DNA from: Limnomonas spitsbergensis
Lineage: Eukaryota; Chlorophyta; Chlorophyceae; Chlamydomonadales
DNA length: 64,000 bases
Reading direction: 5' to 3'
Assembly: GCA_037349105.1 (NCBI GenBank)
Contig: JAYJMM010000078.1
Location: forward strand, 248,001-312,000
Part shown: positions 27,729 through 38,691 of the stretch, piece after piece
Layout: each line of letters begins with the position of its first letter
Numbering within the stretch: position 1 is the stretch's first letter
Notes under the pieces: model-generated
Told to the model about the DNA's origin: nothing
The model's input: only the letters and a program-made list of their open reading frames with translations
Databases searched by the model: none
Translations under genes and position numbers: made by a program

Positions 27729-29683
27729 CTTTAGTTGCTTGTTGCGGGGCAAGCCGCCCGTGCCGCTGCCGCACTGGGCCATGGAGCGTCCTTGAGGGAA
27801 CGCAGCCACCACTGCCAGAAACGCTCGCGAGCAAAGATGTTGCTGATGGGTGTTGCTGTTGGAACGCGGGTTTTGAAACCTGGTGTTAGACTTTTAAATA
27901 TGCTTGACTGGGGGCGTTTTGCGTGTTTCTGTTACTTTCTGCGCCTCAGGGAGTGCACCGCTGTCTATAAATCCTTGCGCGGTTTGTAGCCCATCAGGGG
28001 AGGATGGAGGGAGGGTGCGCTGACTCATGAGCATGATTTGGGCATCAGCATGGCCACGCCATGCCTGGTAGCAAACGAAGCCTCCCGACCTGATTGGCAT
28101 GACTCAATTACCTTTCAGAATACAGGACAGGCTAGAGACCGTGGCCGAGCTTCATTTCAGCAAGGCCCATAGGTGTAACGTCATTAATAGACTAGAGACC
28201 TTTCAATCTCCTGTCCTTTCGTCAGAGCTTTCAAGGCACCAGCTGTAGGTCCATCCTGCAGCACCGGTAAATAAGATGTAACGTCCACGACCTCCGGAGA
28301 GTAATTTGCACAAAATGTGTTCTGGAGGTTCAACAAAGATGTCCTGGAGGCAGACCGGAGGTGTAGGGGGGCAGGGAGTCCCCTGGGGGGATGTTTTTCT
28401 AATCCTATTCGTTCGGGGTCTGGGCTGCGGCAGTAAGGACGCAGCCGATGGTGTCGGGAACCCATCAGCAAATTTTTGATTGCCCTTCCACGGCACAAGC
28501 AATAGGTTAAGAACGGTCCCTACCCGCTGGTCCCTGCTGGACGCTCGGCCACGTGGGGCTGGGATTTAATAAATAAGCTCGATTCCAGCTACCATGCCCA
28601 GCCAGTACCATGGTGCTGCCATACCACCCTCCTATGTGAGGGGGGCAGGAACATGGAACCCGGCGATATTGACAGGGGACGAGAGAGATCGTGTGGCAGG
28701 TTAGTTCGGTCCCTGTCCTTTAGGTAAGTATGCCACCAACGTCGTACCACTAGACCATTCCCTCTGCCTACATTTGGAGGCAGCTTCCAAAGCTTGTTGA
28801 AGCTACTGCACTACCTGTAGAGAAAATCTAGTAGAGATGAAGCTGACCTGTCTTAGGGCTGCTCATCTAAAGCGCTGCATGAATGGACAGTTTGACACTG
28901 AAGTGCTATGTATGGGCAGAGGGCATTGTCAACGTTCTTGGCATGCAGTGCTGTGCACAAAGTCACGGTACATGCGTTTAGTGAGTATCTTAAGTGGTTG
29001 GCATTCTTATTTTTCTTCTTGAGGCGAAAACTAGCACTAACACAACTGAAATATCTGGCGCAAGGAAACGCATCACACATTCGTCCTGGTTGTTCTTTGT
29101 TAGTCCACATTAAGGAGCCATACTTCAGCATTTCTTCATTCAGGGGTTACATGTATCACCAAAAGGCACAACTTACACGGGGGGATGAAATGATTCAACA
29201 AAACAGTGCGGATTCACAAATCCAAGACAAAAATCCAGGGGAGATCCAGTCAATCCAGAATTCCAGGGGGGGGAATGAAGCGGACACTAACTTATTGAGA
29301 ATGATTCAAGTATGTGTGTCCACTCATTCACCTCGGACCAGTCTAGGAAACAAAAAAGGTTCCCTCCATCCAGCAGCCTACCAGCTCTTAGTCAAGTGCA
29401 TGCATGACAGCAAGGCAAACAACGCATCGCTCAGGTGGACGACAAATACAGAAGACGACAACATTTACGTTTTAAGCAAGAATATAAATTTGAGACAATT
29501 CAAAGCAATTTAATAATTACCGGTAGGCACCTTTAAACCAATAGCTCCTCTTTAACACCAGAGAGCGACGATGGAGCCAGTCATGGATGAATGATGATTC
29601 TGGTCACGACCCCACCAGTAGATAGCATTGATATCCACTAACCATGGCGTCATAAAAACTGCATGCACGAGCCTTACGTATTC
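27729..29683. other. Convergent intergenic / 3' UTR region
   Basis: This separates the SNF2 gene stop from the minus-strand ice-binding gene stop. TGTAA at 28174-28178 (plus) and TTACA at about 29173-29177 (TGTAA on the minus strand) are candidate polyadenylation signals. A 201-codon plus-strand frame (28908-29513) exists, but it is AT-rich, resembles no family I know and probably overlies the 3' UTR of the minus gene. Two overlapping minus frames at 28184-28502 are likewise unassigned. No tRNA or other RNA gene was recognised. Confidence 0.55.
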
Positions 29684-29908
29684 TTACATGGGGAAGACCA
29701 TCACGTTGCTGTCCATGACAACTGCCGCATTCATCGCGAAGAGGCGGCCCGTGACCTTGCAGCCCGTTTTGGCGGTGATGGCGGCGTAAGCCATCACATT
29801 ACCGACCACCTCGGAGCCCACCTCAAAGATAGCAGAGCTGCCCACCTGCCAGAACACATTACTGGCCAAGGCACCGTTCTGGAGTACCATCTTGAGGCCC
29901 GTGCTCAT
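29684..29908 (-). CDS. Ice-binding gene exon 3: C-terminal beta-helix
   Basis: Acceptor CCCGCCCCTTAG precedes ATGAGCACGGGC. It encodes 74 residues (MSTGLKMVLQNGALASNVFW...) ending MVFPM and TAA (29684-29686). NVFWQVGSSA is among the best conserved DUF3494 blocks. Confidence 0.92.
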   Translation of the reverse strand: MSTGLKMVLQNGALASNVFWQVGSSAIFEVGSEVVGNVMAYAAITAKTGCKVTGRLFAMNAAVVMDSNVMVFPM

Positions 29909-31302
29909 CTAAGGGGCGGGGCAGAAAGGATGGGGCGAAGACACGCACTGTCAGATCAAGGCAGTCATCAACATAAACATGGATAGGATGCTGCACCTGA
30001 ATGAGCATAACATTATGGTAAACAGCATCAATATAACCACCCAAGCCAATCATTGGTTGGCACCCAGACAGGCAGGCAGCGATGTGAGCTTAGAATAATA
30101 CTTAAAATTCCAGTGGGGAATCAAACTTCATGCCTGGGATGACAGGTGCACGCAAAAGGTCCAGGCCAAAACCAAACCAGGGCAGGAGAGGGGGGCAATA
30201 GGATCCGACCTGACCTGCAGTGTCGTCGCAATCTGGAAGATGTACACGCCCGCGCCATTCAGGTAAAGCGTGCCGGATGACACCTCAAGCCCGCCCGTGG
30301 TCTTGTACAGGCCAGGAGTGAAGGTGGAGCCACCGATATTTACGACACTGATGACTTGAACGTCCTGGGTGCGCCCCGCCGCATCCAGGTACGCTGTCGT
30401 GATGTCGGCCTTGGCGGTTGCAGCTTCCTCGGTGCTTGCCCGGCCATGAAGAGTGGGCAGCTCGGAGAATGAGATAGAGGTCTCTCCTGCAACAGCAGAG
30501 CCAGGGCTGACGCCGAGGAGCCCGCCGACGGTGGTGGCACCCTGGAGCACAAAAATTTAGTACACTGATGAGTCATATAAAGAGCAGCAGGCAGTGGTCG
30601 TGGCAGTGTGGCACCCAGGGGCAAAATCAAGCGCATTGCTTATTTTTAGTTCGTGCCATAACGCATTTGGGGGCCTGCCGGGAGGCCACTACTGAGACGA
30701 TGGGGACCAAACATTGACTGGCCTACGGCCGGGGGCCCAAAAGCAGCAGGGCCTGTTGCACCAGGCCCCAATGGCCGTAGGCCGTGATGTAGCTGAATTG
30801 TGGCTGATGCGCAGTACAATTAAGTGTGATAATCAGAGCAGCCAGTGGCCAAGGTTGGTGAGTTTGCGGCATGGAGTGAATAAGGGTTTAGGGTTGAAAT
30901 CGCTAAACCCTAACTACATGTCTCATATTGTTTAGGGCTCAGAAACATGACTGGACAATCTGGTGGGATCGTATTAGTCGAAGCTGTCCCATCAATAAAA
31001 GAACGCAGAAGATAGATGCCTACGGAAATATATAGCGCGTGATGAACCTAGGTTTTTTTTTCTCGCTGGAAGCCAGTCCCAGAGGGATGCTCTTAGCTGG
31101 GACAGGCTCTCCCCTAATTAGGGTAAATTATCACCGTGTTGGTGACAGTGGAATAGGCGAGGACTGTGAAGTTGTAAGCTGAGCGAAGATCGACGCTGCT
31201 CGTCTCGGACTTATTTTTCAGAACTCCTCGGGCAGCATCGGTGATGACGCAACTCGAGGTGGCCATGAGGAAGAGAGCAACGGCATATTGCATCTTAGAC
31301 AT
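29684..31302 (-). CDS. Ice-binding (antifreeze) protein, DUF3494 family, three exons
   Basis: The protein is secreted, binds ice and inhibits its recrystallisation. Minus-strand join: 31302-31135, 30541-30215, 29908-29684; all phase 0, GT-AG introns, 239 residues plus TAA. Residues 1-24 (MSKMQYAVALFLMATSS...) form a signal peptide. The mature part has the DUF3494 hallmarks in order: YNFTVLAYSTVTNT, TTVGGLLGVSPGSAVAG, AKADITTAYLDAAGRT, FTPGLYKTTGGLEVSSGTLY, GVYIFQIATTLQ, and ALASNVFWQVGSSA with VVGNVMAYAAITAKTGCKV. The VSPG, TPGxY, FxIxTTL and NVFWQVG motifs are diagnostic of the discontinuous beta-helix fold. The length fits the single-domain family. Ice-binding proteins of polar green algae are generally thought to derive from horizontal transfer, yet this copy has two spliceosomal introns and algal GC-rich codons, so it is an adapted nuclear gene. 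Activity is not provable from sequence. Confidence 0.93.
30215..30541 (-). CDS. Ice-binding gene exon 2: central beta-helix
   Basis: Acceptor TGTGCTCCAG precedes GGTGCCACC; donor GTCAGG after ...ATTACGACACTGCAG-type sequence coding ATTLQ. It encodes 109 residues including GGLLGVSPGSAVAG, the ITTAYLDAAGRT helix and TFTPGLYKTTGG. The donor GTCAGG is slightly atypical; a shift of 5 nt to the next GT would break the frame. Confidence 0.9.
31135..31302 (-). CDS. Ice-binding gene exon 1: signal peptide and first strand
   Basis: The ATG is at 31302-31300; the donor is GTGATA (31134 downward) after ...TVTNT. It encodes the hydrophobic leader and the YNFTVLAYSTVTNT start of the DUF3494 domain. Reading through would add IIYPN and a stop, so the intron must be removed to continue the domain. 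Confidence 0.9.
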
Positions 31303-32826
31303 TATCTGCAGGATGGGGCCAGCAGTCAGGGGTGGAGGAGCCGTCAGTCAGTATTCAGGAGGAGAATTTTTGGAGTGGAATTTAGTTGATGTTACATTTT
31401 TAAAATCAATGGGAGGAAGGCTACTGACTGTCCTTGATTTTTCACAGCCCTTGAAACCGGTAGTTCGTGAAAAAATATTAGGGAATTCGAATCATCATGC
31501 AGCAAAACAAAACTGTCAACGTGAAGCCAGTTCAGTATTCGGCAGGGGTCTAGGATTGACCATGACGATACGCCCCTTTGTCATGAATTTGCGATGAGTT
31601 GCTCCTGTTCTCCAGGGAGCGCTTTAGCAAGTGCTAAATAGTTGGCACAGCCGGTCAACGACAGGCGAATGCCACTGCTGTCAAGCTTATATCAGCAACT
31701 AAGCAGTTACCAATTAAAATTGTAAGCGACTATCGAGCATCATAGCAGACACGGACAACGTCAACTTGTATGGCGGCATCTGTGATACCCGCAGGCTGCT
31801 GCTCACCTTACTGGCGGGTTTGATGAGGGTATTTGAACGGACGGTAGAATGCCTTCGACAGTTGAAGTCGTTGTGGAGCCGAGCGAGCGAGGAGTTGAGA
31901 GACAGGCGAACAAGTACCAGTGCAGGCTTTATAGCTCTGCTTTATAGTATTCCAGCGGCTAGTTCGCCTCGAGCCAGCCGGCTGATATGACAGGCCGCAA
32001 AGACAGGACTTCATATCGTGGACGCTTCGTCGCTTCCAGACAGCAGCCCGAACATACACAGCCAAGCGCGTTCCAGCGTCGTCCATTTACTTCGTGACTG
32101 CATTTGCCAGCTCATTCAGCTGGCTTTGGTTGCCCCAGAGCCTAAAATCTTGCCGATCTGCCAGCTAGATGTCTAGATCCACTGGGATGATGAAACGTGG
32201 ATGCGCACTACGCGTCGCTTTCTCACGCCCTCCATCCCCTCCTCGTGTCAAGAAGACATCACGCAGCACTTCAGACAGGGTGACAGGCAGCGCTTGGCGG
32301 CGCGGGAAGGCACGGAGGGCGCTGGACGTAAAAAGAACGAGGGGCGTGGCGCATGGCGTAGCATGGACGGACAGGGCGGGGCAGGGCGGGGTATGGAGGG
32401 GCGAAGCAGGGGAAGGTGGGGCATGAAAGGGTGTGGTGTAGGGCGCGGCAGGGCAGGACGTGGAAACATTGGCCGTGCCTCTGGGTCTTAGATGGATATC
32501 TGCACGTCGTTACGTATTGTAAGCGCCCCATGTGGCACTGTACAAGTCTGGGACTCTGAAATATGTATTGAGGTGGGCCAAACCTGTGGGGTAGTGATAG
32601 TTGCAAGGGTTAGGCTTACTGACATGTTGAGATGTTGTCCAAGAGAAAGAAGTGTATGGGGCGCGGATGGAGGAAGCCTCTCCCATTTGGGGTCGGAGCA
32701 TGGGATTAGGTCTTGCCTGTTCATTCCATTTGTTTGCTCGATGACACTGGCATTTTCAATTTTTAGTTTCTGAAAAATTCTCTTGCACGGAACCCTTGGC
32801 TATTTTCCACATGTTTTAATATTTAG
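31303..32826. other. Upstream region of the ice-binding gene, gene-poor
   Basis: This contains the 5' flank of the minus-strand gene; no clear TATA element was identified. At about 32333-32465 lies a G-rich low-complexity patch (GGGGCAGGGCGGGG-like motifs). Short overlapping open frames on both strands show no domain signal. Confidence 0.5.
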
Positions 32827-33003
32827 GTCACCGGTAATGTACATCCCGATTGTTTCCTGGCGCTGTGCCGCAGTCTGAGACTGGGTACATGGCTACACAA
32901 ACAGCCCGATGTCGCCGCCGAGCACCTTGAGCTGTTCCACGCTGGACTGATAAAGCTGGCCTGCAGGATTTGGAGTTTAAAGGTATCGCCTCTTGGGACC
33001 AAG
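32827..33003 (+). CDS. Candidate orphan exon, unknown protein
   Basis: After TTTTAATATTTAG a stop-free frame reads VTGNVHPDCFLALCRSLRLG, then TWLHKQPDVAAEHLELFHAG and LIKLACRIWSLK. Donors GTATCG (32983) and GTAAAG (33004) both leave phase 0. The residue pattern looks protein-like (amphipathic helices), but no ATG, partner exon or family was recognised. Confidence 0.25.
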
Positions 33004-33112
33004 GTAAAGACCACACTGTGCACGCGGGCTGATTATTATCCAAGGTGTTGGTTGCTTAATCATTAATGAATTCCCAAACCCTGCTGCGGCTGCGCCGGAA
33101 ATCGTTAGCAAA

Positions 33113-33421
33113 TTATCCATGCAGCTGGAGAACCATTTCTTCGGTACCCAAGCTACCGGTAATCAGCACAAATGATTTGCGAAGTGCCAAGGCAAGTACG
33201 CTTACAGTGGTCAATTTGAAGGTGCATGATACATGCCTTAAGACATCCATTCTGTGTTTTTGGCGGGGGGAATCTCCCCTCAGTCGCACAATGGGAATGT
33301 AAGACAGATTCACAGCTCCCTTATTTCTGACCTCGGTAAATATAACATGAGGTACACCATTGTGAATTTCCTGAAGTCTAGTATTTTTTGTGTCGATGTA
33401 GGCATGTATGTTGGACCTCAC
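33113..33421 (-). CDS. Hypothetical 102-residue frame
   Basis: Minus-strand frame starting MRSNIHAYIDTKNTRLQEIH and containing NLSYIPIVRLRGDSPRQKH and ALALRKSFVLITGS. The composition is protein-like. I do not recognise a family, and there are no supporting splice partners. It could be a remnant of an inserted element. Confidence 0.2.
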   Translation of the reverse strand: MRSNIHAYIDTKNTRLQEIHNGVPHVIFTEVRNKGAVNLSYIPIVRLRGDSPRQKHRMDVLRHVSCTFKLTTVSVLALALRKSFVLITGSLGTEEMVLQLHG

Positions 33422-33629
33422 TTTTCTGCTTGGAGCTGTTTGATATTATGACTTGAAGTTTTTCGTGGAGGTCCAAGGCAACCAATGTGTGTTCATGATT
33501 TGACAACGACCTGTCAGATTCATGTGCAAAACAAGCCAGCGGCATACAATGACATTACAAGACTACTCCTCTCGTATATCAAAATTCTGGTAAAGGGGCG
33601 TCACAAAGGGGTCGGGTTTGCTTATTTGG

Positions 33630-35180
33630 TTCTGTACCCGAGGGGGGGGGCGAAAAACAACTGAATACACCCCATCATCGAAAGTTGTAGAGCTTGACGA
33701 GAGCTTTCCATATGTGGTCTTCAAATTGTTTTTGGCCCAGGGGGCTGGGATATTTGGAGGGTGAAAGTGGGGGGGGGAGGGGGGTAAAGAAAAAAGGGCA
33801 TTTTTGGAAATTTTAGTTTTTTTTAAACTTCAGATTGAGACGACAGCTACACCGTTGCATTGCTACTGCCATTTGCTACAGATATGTATCATAAAAAATT
33901 CCACATAGAATACCGGACCCCTCTTGGCATGCAATTTGGGTATGGGGGGTGTCATGGCTCTGGAACCACATGCACTGTTGTGCGTACACCCATTATGGAC
34001 TCACACGGTGTAGCTGCATTGGTAGTTGCTATGAATTAAGCAATGACGACCTGCTGTGAGCATTGTTTGAAGGTCTCAAACTTCACAGACAACCCAGTGG
34101 CCCTAGGGAATCACCAACAAGGGAAAGAGTGCAAGAGAGGAGCTAAGAAGCTGGCCAAGGAGAACTCGACAAAACGACAACGCACAATCACATCATTATA
34201 ATCCACTTCTACTCCTGCTACTCCCTAAGCTCCTGCTGTTGCTGCTGTTGCCGAGCATGCGGCTGTCGCCGAGCCTTCTAGCCCAGCTGGTGGGGGTCCT
34301 TGGTCAGCTTCCACCAGCTTCTAGCCACACCTTGAGCATGTCGGCTGAGTTCCCGAACAGAGGCGATGATGCCAAGCCCTGGCCACTTTGCGATGACACC
34401 CCCCCAGAGTCGAAGGACGTTCAACAAGAATATGGACCATCAGTAGCTGGGGATGCACCGACGGTGTACAAGGTGCATGGCTGTGGGACGATAACCAAGC
34501 TAGCAGCTATGCGGTTGCACGTCGGAGCGCACATCTTGCTGCGCCAATGTGGGGCAGCCTGTAGCTTGGCGCCAGCGGGGTTCTGACACCAATGTCAGAA
34601 TCCTTGCACCAGCAGACCAGTGGCTTGCACCATCTGCAGGAGCATCGCTGGTACCATCCGCTCTTATGTGTGGAGTTATCATTTCCTAGATCACATGGAG
34701 TCAGCCCACCCTGGTCAGGAGCTGACGGAGGCAAATGTGACGAGATATGCCATCAGCGCTGAGGAGTTGGAGGGGGTGGTGGGCAAGGAGCTCCCCAAGA
34801 AGCAGAAGACCAAGCTTCTGAAGCAGCACATCAGCACGCGTAAGTTAGATGCTAGTTTGATTCCACTCATGCGTGAGTCCTCTCGTTTCTGGAGCCACGA
34901 GGTCTCAAGCGAGGATAGGTAGCTGGCAGGTGGTAGCAAGAGCAATGGTATATTATTTTGTTACACCGCTTATCATTTGTGAACTAGCTACATTTATCGA
35001 CACCATTAGAAGCGCACTGACGCGCTGATTGAAATTAACCCCGCTCCCTTCCTTCAATTCTGATTTTTGACTGAGAAAATAAGGTTTTACGGGGGGGGGG
35101 GGTTAGCCAGGGGTCGTTTCACATTTTTGTATGATGGGGTGTTTGACTTTTTTTTGCCCCCCCCTCGTCTACACCATCCT
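33630..35180. mobile_element. Possible transposon remnant with imperfect inverted flanks
   Basis: The left flank (about 33637-33690: ACCCGAGGGGGGG, then ACACCCCATCAT) matches the reverse complement of the right flank (about 35125-35178: TAGACGAGGGGGGG, then ACACCCCATCAT on the minus strand). The two flanks are inverted around the zinc-finger relic. The matched blocks are interrupted and include homopolymer runs. No target-site duplication was established. Confidence 0.35.
34043..34922 (+). pseudogene. Decayed transposon-type zinc-finger reading frame
   Basis: The first part, 34043-34201, reads MTTCCEHCLKV..., NHQQGKECKRGAKKLAKE and STKRQRTITSL, a C..C...H.....C finger followed by a basic KRQRTI stretch, as at the N-terminus of many transposase-like proteins. 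A Thr/Pro/Ala-rich linker continues in that frame but meets stops. In another frame, 34239-34922 gives KLAAMRLHVGAHILL, an in-frame TGA at 34584-34586, then NPCTSRPVACTICRS, VWSYHFLDHMESAHPG and a charged tail to TAG at 34920-34922. The RLHVGAHIL / NPCTxRPxxCxxC / VWSYxxxxHxxxxHP order resembles Cys/His regions of mobile-element proteins of fungi and algae. Identity is from memory and tentative. Confidence 0.45.
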
Positions 35181-35351
35181 ATTTATTTGGGATATACATG
35201 GAGGTTTTAGTGGCAGGGTGAAGGGGCTCACCTTGTGTTCAGTCGTCATGGAAAAAGAGGCGTGGACATGTGGCAGTAAACTCACAACTTCCTAAAATAG
35301 AGGGCTTAGCTTAGTCCACACATTTCCATGACTCCATACATCTAAACCCTA

Positions 35352-35561
35352 TTGGCCGAAGATCGGTGTTGGGCGATTTACGGTTGCGGTCGTATTACGA
35401 CTTTCTTTTATGGTGTAATTACGGTGTAAAATACAGGCCAGATTTAACTGACGGCGTAATTATGGTGATTATGGATACGTTAAATTAGAGGCATAAAACC
35501 GTAAAACAGTAAAATTGCAGACATAAAACCGCAAACACGTAAAATTACCGCCTTCGGCCAA
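35352..35561. mobile_element. MITE-like element with terminal inverted repeats
   Basis: The 210-bp AT-rich element starts TTGGCCGAAG and ends CTTCGGCCAA, exact inverted termini. Similarity continues inward (TTTACGGTTGCGGT against the reverse complement of ACCGCAAACACGTAAAA). The interior is rich in GTAATTACGG / CGTAAAATTA-type motifs and has no coding capacity. CCCT lies near both ends (CCCTA left, GCCCT right), a weak target-duplication candidate. Confidence 0.5.
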
Positions 35562-37290
35562 GCCCTGGGCCGAGTGGGCCAAGTTCCCGGCCATATTTCC
35601 AGTCATCTGGTGCATCCTCTTTTCGTTGTCTCGCCTCGAAAACGCTGCTGACTTAGGCGTGGCACCTTACGCTTCAATTTTGCCACCCGAGTAGCCATCG
35701 TGTGGCTGCTGAGTCGATCGTGAGCCTTATGTTCACACGGGAAGGGCTCCACACTCTTAGGGAAACCGTCGATTCTTTTTTGAAGGTGGTTAAGGGGGGG
35801 CAGGCTCCTCGCATGCCGGCAGCCCCGCATTTCCCTGTTGTACACCCTCATCCTTAACAGCGCTCAGACTGCCCTCGAATGCCACCCTGACAGGCTGCCC
35901 CCTTATTCTTCGGCTCTGCCTCATTGCGTCAGGGTTATGATGGCGGTCCGGACCCAGATCCAGGTATTGGCAAGACTGCATTTCTGAAACTGCTTCCCAC
36001 TTCCCCCACAATGCTGGATCCGCAATCTCTGTTACTCAACTCCCAAAACCAACTGTGGCACCCCAAGCGATTTCGCAGCCACCCACATTGCTTCTGCTCC
36101 TTTGCCTACTGCAGCCTGGTGAGGGCCTGCTAGCTAGTTTGGGACTGCAGGTAAATCAGAATTCAGGCACCGCTGGAAACCTGACGCCGTTCCCTTGCTC
36201 TGCCGAGCCTTAGATGGGCACAACAAACCGTGCTTTTCCAAGCACTGAAGAATGCAGCGCCTTCGCTCCCTGGCGAGGCCTTGACACACTAGATCCTGTC
36301 TTCAGATCTCTTTCACAAAACACTGAAGATCATGCAGCTCGACCCCCTCTGTTGTTCTCATTGCAAGCAGGCTTGTCGACCTGGGTTAATTTTTTCCACA
36401 GGCGATCTACAAATTGTCTAAGCAAAGCTGGTCCCGTGGTGCTATTCCCGGGGCTTGCAAGATCCTTTATTTGGTGATGAATTCCAAGCAGAAAATACGG
36501 CAACAAGCAGTGCTTTTTCAAGCTTTCCAAGGCAGAAATTCGAAAACATTCCAGGCCAGACAAGCTAGCTTCCTTCAGCAAACACTTGATGGCAAAAGCT
36601 GATCAGGCTGTTATACCACTTTTGTCCCACAAAAGGACGTGTAAGCAGGGGGCGCGAAAGTACTGCGTGGGACTTAATGTTTCGTGGGGAATCTGCGCAT
36701 GGCTAACTCAGCTGGTTTGACGCGGGCTTCGGGTCGGCATTGCGTCTCCTGGTCTATATATGTCGATGACGTTACACCTCTGGGTCCTGGTTTTTCTGTG
36801 AGAGTCTCTGATGTGGACAATATTTGCCTGTCAAGTCGAAAGTCAGCAGGTTGTCAGGTAGGCACCGCAAGTTGCACGTACTTGCGGCACGCTTTGGTTG
36901 GTATCTCCCGGCTGTGCTTCTGAAGGGCGCTGAATACTTGCTATGCTATCGTCGCTGGTGAGACGCTTAACGTGACTAGTAAGATACTGGCTTTTAGGTG
37001 ATGTAGAGTCTGGATGCCTTTAGGATATACGGGTACTTCTTAGTTACACTTTTAGTGCCTGTCCTTTCAAGGGACAAAAGTGAGAAAACTTGAGGCATGC
37101 AGGGTACAAGGTCCCGGCAGGCCCGAATTAACTATATTTTTTGGGCACTTGTCTGCCTCAGCGCAGCCCGAAAAGTCAGGCTGCGGGGCTTATCCTAGAA
37201 CTCAACCTCCATGAATGGAACTACTGAGACGTCGTTACTGAAATTACGAGGTATACGGTTCTGTCACGAATCCGGAAATATACTGTAACT
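35562..37290. other. Single-copy region without a recognisable gene
   Basis: Short frames on both strands (for example 35603-35851 minus, 36214-36477 plus, 36684-36923 plus) lack splice support, domain motifs and composition bias. I see nothing assignable here. Confidence 0.5.
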
Positions 37291-37300
37291 GTGTGACATC

Positions 37301-37440
37301 AGGCGCAAGAGCGGTGCTTATAAAAATACCAGTCCTATACAAATATTGCGGTCAGGTGCAAGAGCGGTGCTTAGAAAAATAAAATACCAGTCCTATACAA
37401 ATATTGCGGTCAGGTGCAAGAGCGGTGCTCAAGAGCGACC
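37301..37440. repeat. Short tandem repeat, about 2.5 copies of 51-58 bp
   Basis: CAGGYGCAAGAGCGGTGCTTA, followed by AAAATACCAGTCCTATACAA and ATATTGCGGT, occurs at about 37301 and 37352, with a partial third copy at about 37410. It lies just downstream of the possible Gly/Tyr-rich minus-strand gene and may be in its 3' UTR. Confidence 0.8.
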
Positions 37441-37486
37441 GAACTAGTAGGCATGCGCATCCATAGAGCCTCCGTAGGGTGGAGGG

Positions 37487-38591
37487 CTAGCTGCAAGGGC
37501 CACCATAGCCGCCGTAGCCACCATAGCCACCGTAACCACCATAGCTACCGTAATCACCATAACCACCATAGCAACCTGCCATTAATGTCATCAATTTACG
37601 GTCCATACGGAGATCTGATAGGTCCAGGTCAGTTGCCCCATCGAGTGCGCCTACGAGCTTGCGAGCCACACGCCTAGTCTCATCTCCTGCTGCCTTACGA
37701 AGGGCCTGCACATTGATATCGAAGGAACCAGCGTCTCTGTGTGGGCACATGGGATGATGGGAGGTTAGGATGACTGGAATGAGGAGACGCTAGGTGATGG
37801 CTAAGTGATTTTTTGAAGCACCTGCCTGCAATGGGTCTCTCTTATGACCAGCAGTGACACAAATGAAGGCATTAAGGGTGCCCAGTCATAGCCAGATTGT
37901 GTACCGTGTGAGGCAAGATTTTGTACAACTGCTCAACATGGATTGTACGGCATTCACGGACGTTGTATCAGTGACAAGCAAGAGTGCCACATTGTGAGGG
38001 AGATTCCGACGAAGTTCGAGATTTGATGGCCACCACCTACTCCAAGCAAATATATGGCGGGACAGACAGGGTACAGGCGACCACATCAAGTATTCGAAAG
38101 AGGTGCAAGGAAGGCAGTACTTTCAACTCCCAGCATGCATGCGCTCACAAGGCAGACTGTCTTGTACATTGGCGTGATACACGAAGCTGATGACCTTTGG
38201 GGATAAAGAGGTCCTGGATGTATTGATTGGGTTCTGATCACAAATGACACATCTGCTACCGGTGCACGTTAATAACAGCTTCGGTGGGACGCGGCATATA
38301 CTACCATTTGTGGTCGGTCGGTACTATCGGTAGTAGATAGCAGCAGCTATCTTACTGCTGCTTCGACACGCATGTATGGCACATACCGGACATGTGCATG
38401 CTTCATGATGCAACACATAAATAAATGTATCATGTGTGCGATACAGCATGACAAGAATCAGACCACTCATCAGCCCTACCTCTGATGAGCTGGGTCGATC
38501 ACCTAACCATCACTAACCTGGCTGCGTCACAGAGGACTCCAAGGAACACAAGTAGTCCAACGAAGCATAGCATGTGTGTGAAGATTGACAT
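37487..38591 (-). CDS. Possible gene for a small secreted Gly/Tyr-rich protein
   Basis: A candidate first exon, 38591-38518, encodes MSIFTHMLCFVGLLVFLGVL CDAA, a convincing signal peptide, followed by AG and the donor GTTAGT. A candidate last exon, starting after the acceptor GTGCCCACACAG (about 37737), reads DAGSFDINVQALRKAAGDET and RKLVGALDGATDLDLSDL, then about ten Gly-Gly-Tyr-type repeats (CYGGYGDYGSYGGYGGYGG) ending GGPCS and TAG at 37487. A possible middle exon near 37886-38030 (LPHNVALLLVTDTTSVNAVQ) could not be fitted by phase. The two ends are 0.8 kb apart on the same strand; linking them is inference. Gly/Tyr repeats suggest a wall or adhesive protein, but this is not a recognised family. 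Confidence 0.35.
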
Positions 38592-38691
38592 TGCTGCACA
38601 TACATCGAAAAGTGACGTCGTTAAGATGCATATTACGAGGCATGTTGATGCTGCGAAGCTGTTCATTTGAGTGAGATACATCATCATGTTC

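Noticed and set aside
28184..28502. Two overlapping minus-strand frames of about 100 codons
   Set aside because: They overlap each other in different frames, with no domain or splice support.
28908..29513. 201-codon plus-strand frame
   Set aside because: AT-rich, no family resemblance, antisense to the probable 3' UTR of the ice-binding gene; kept only as a note.
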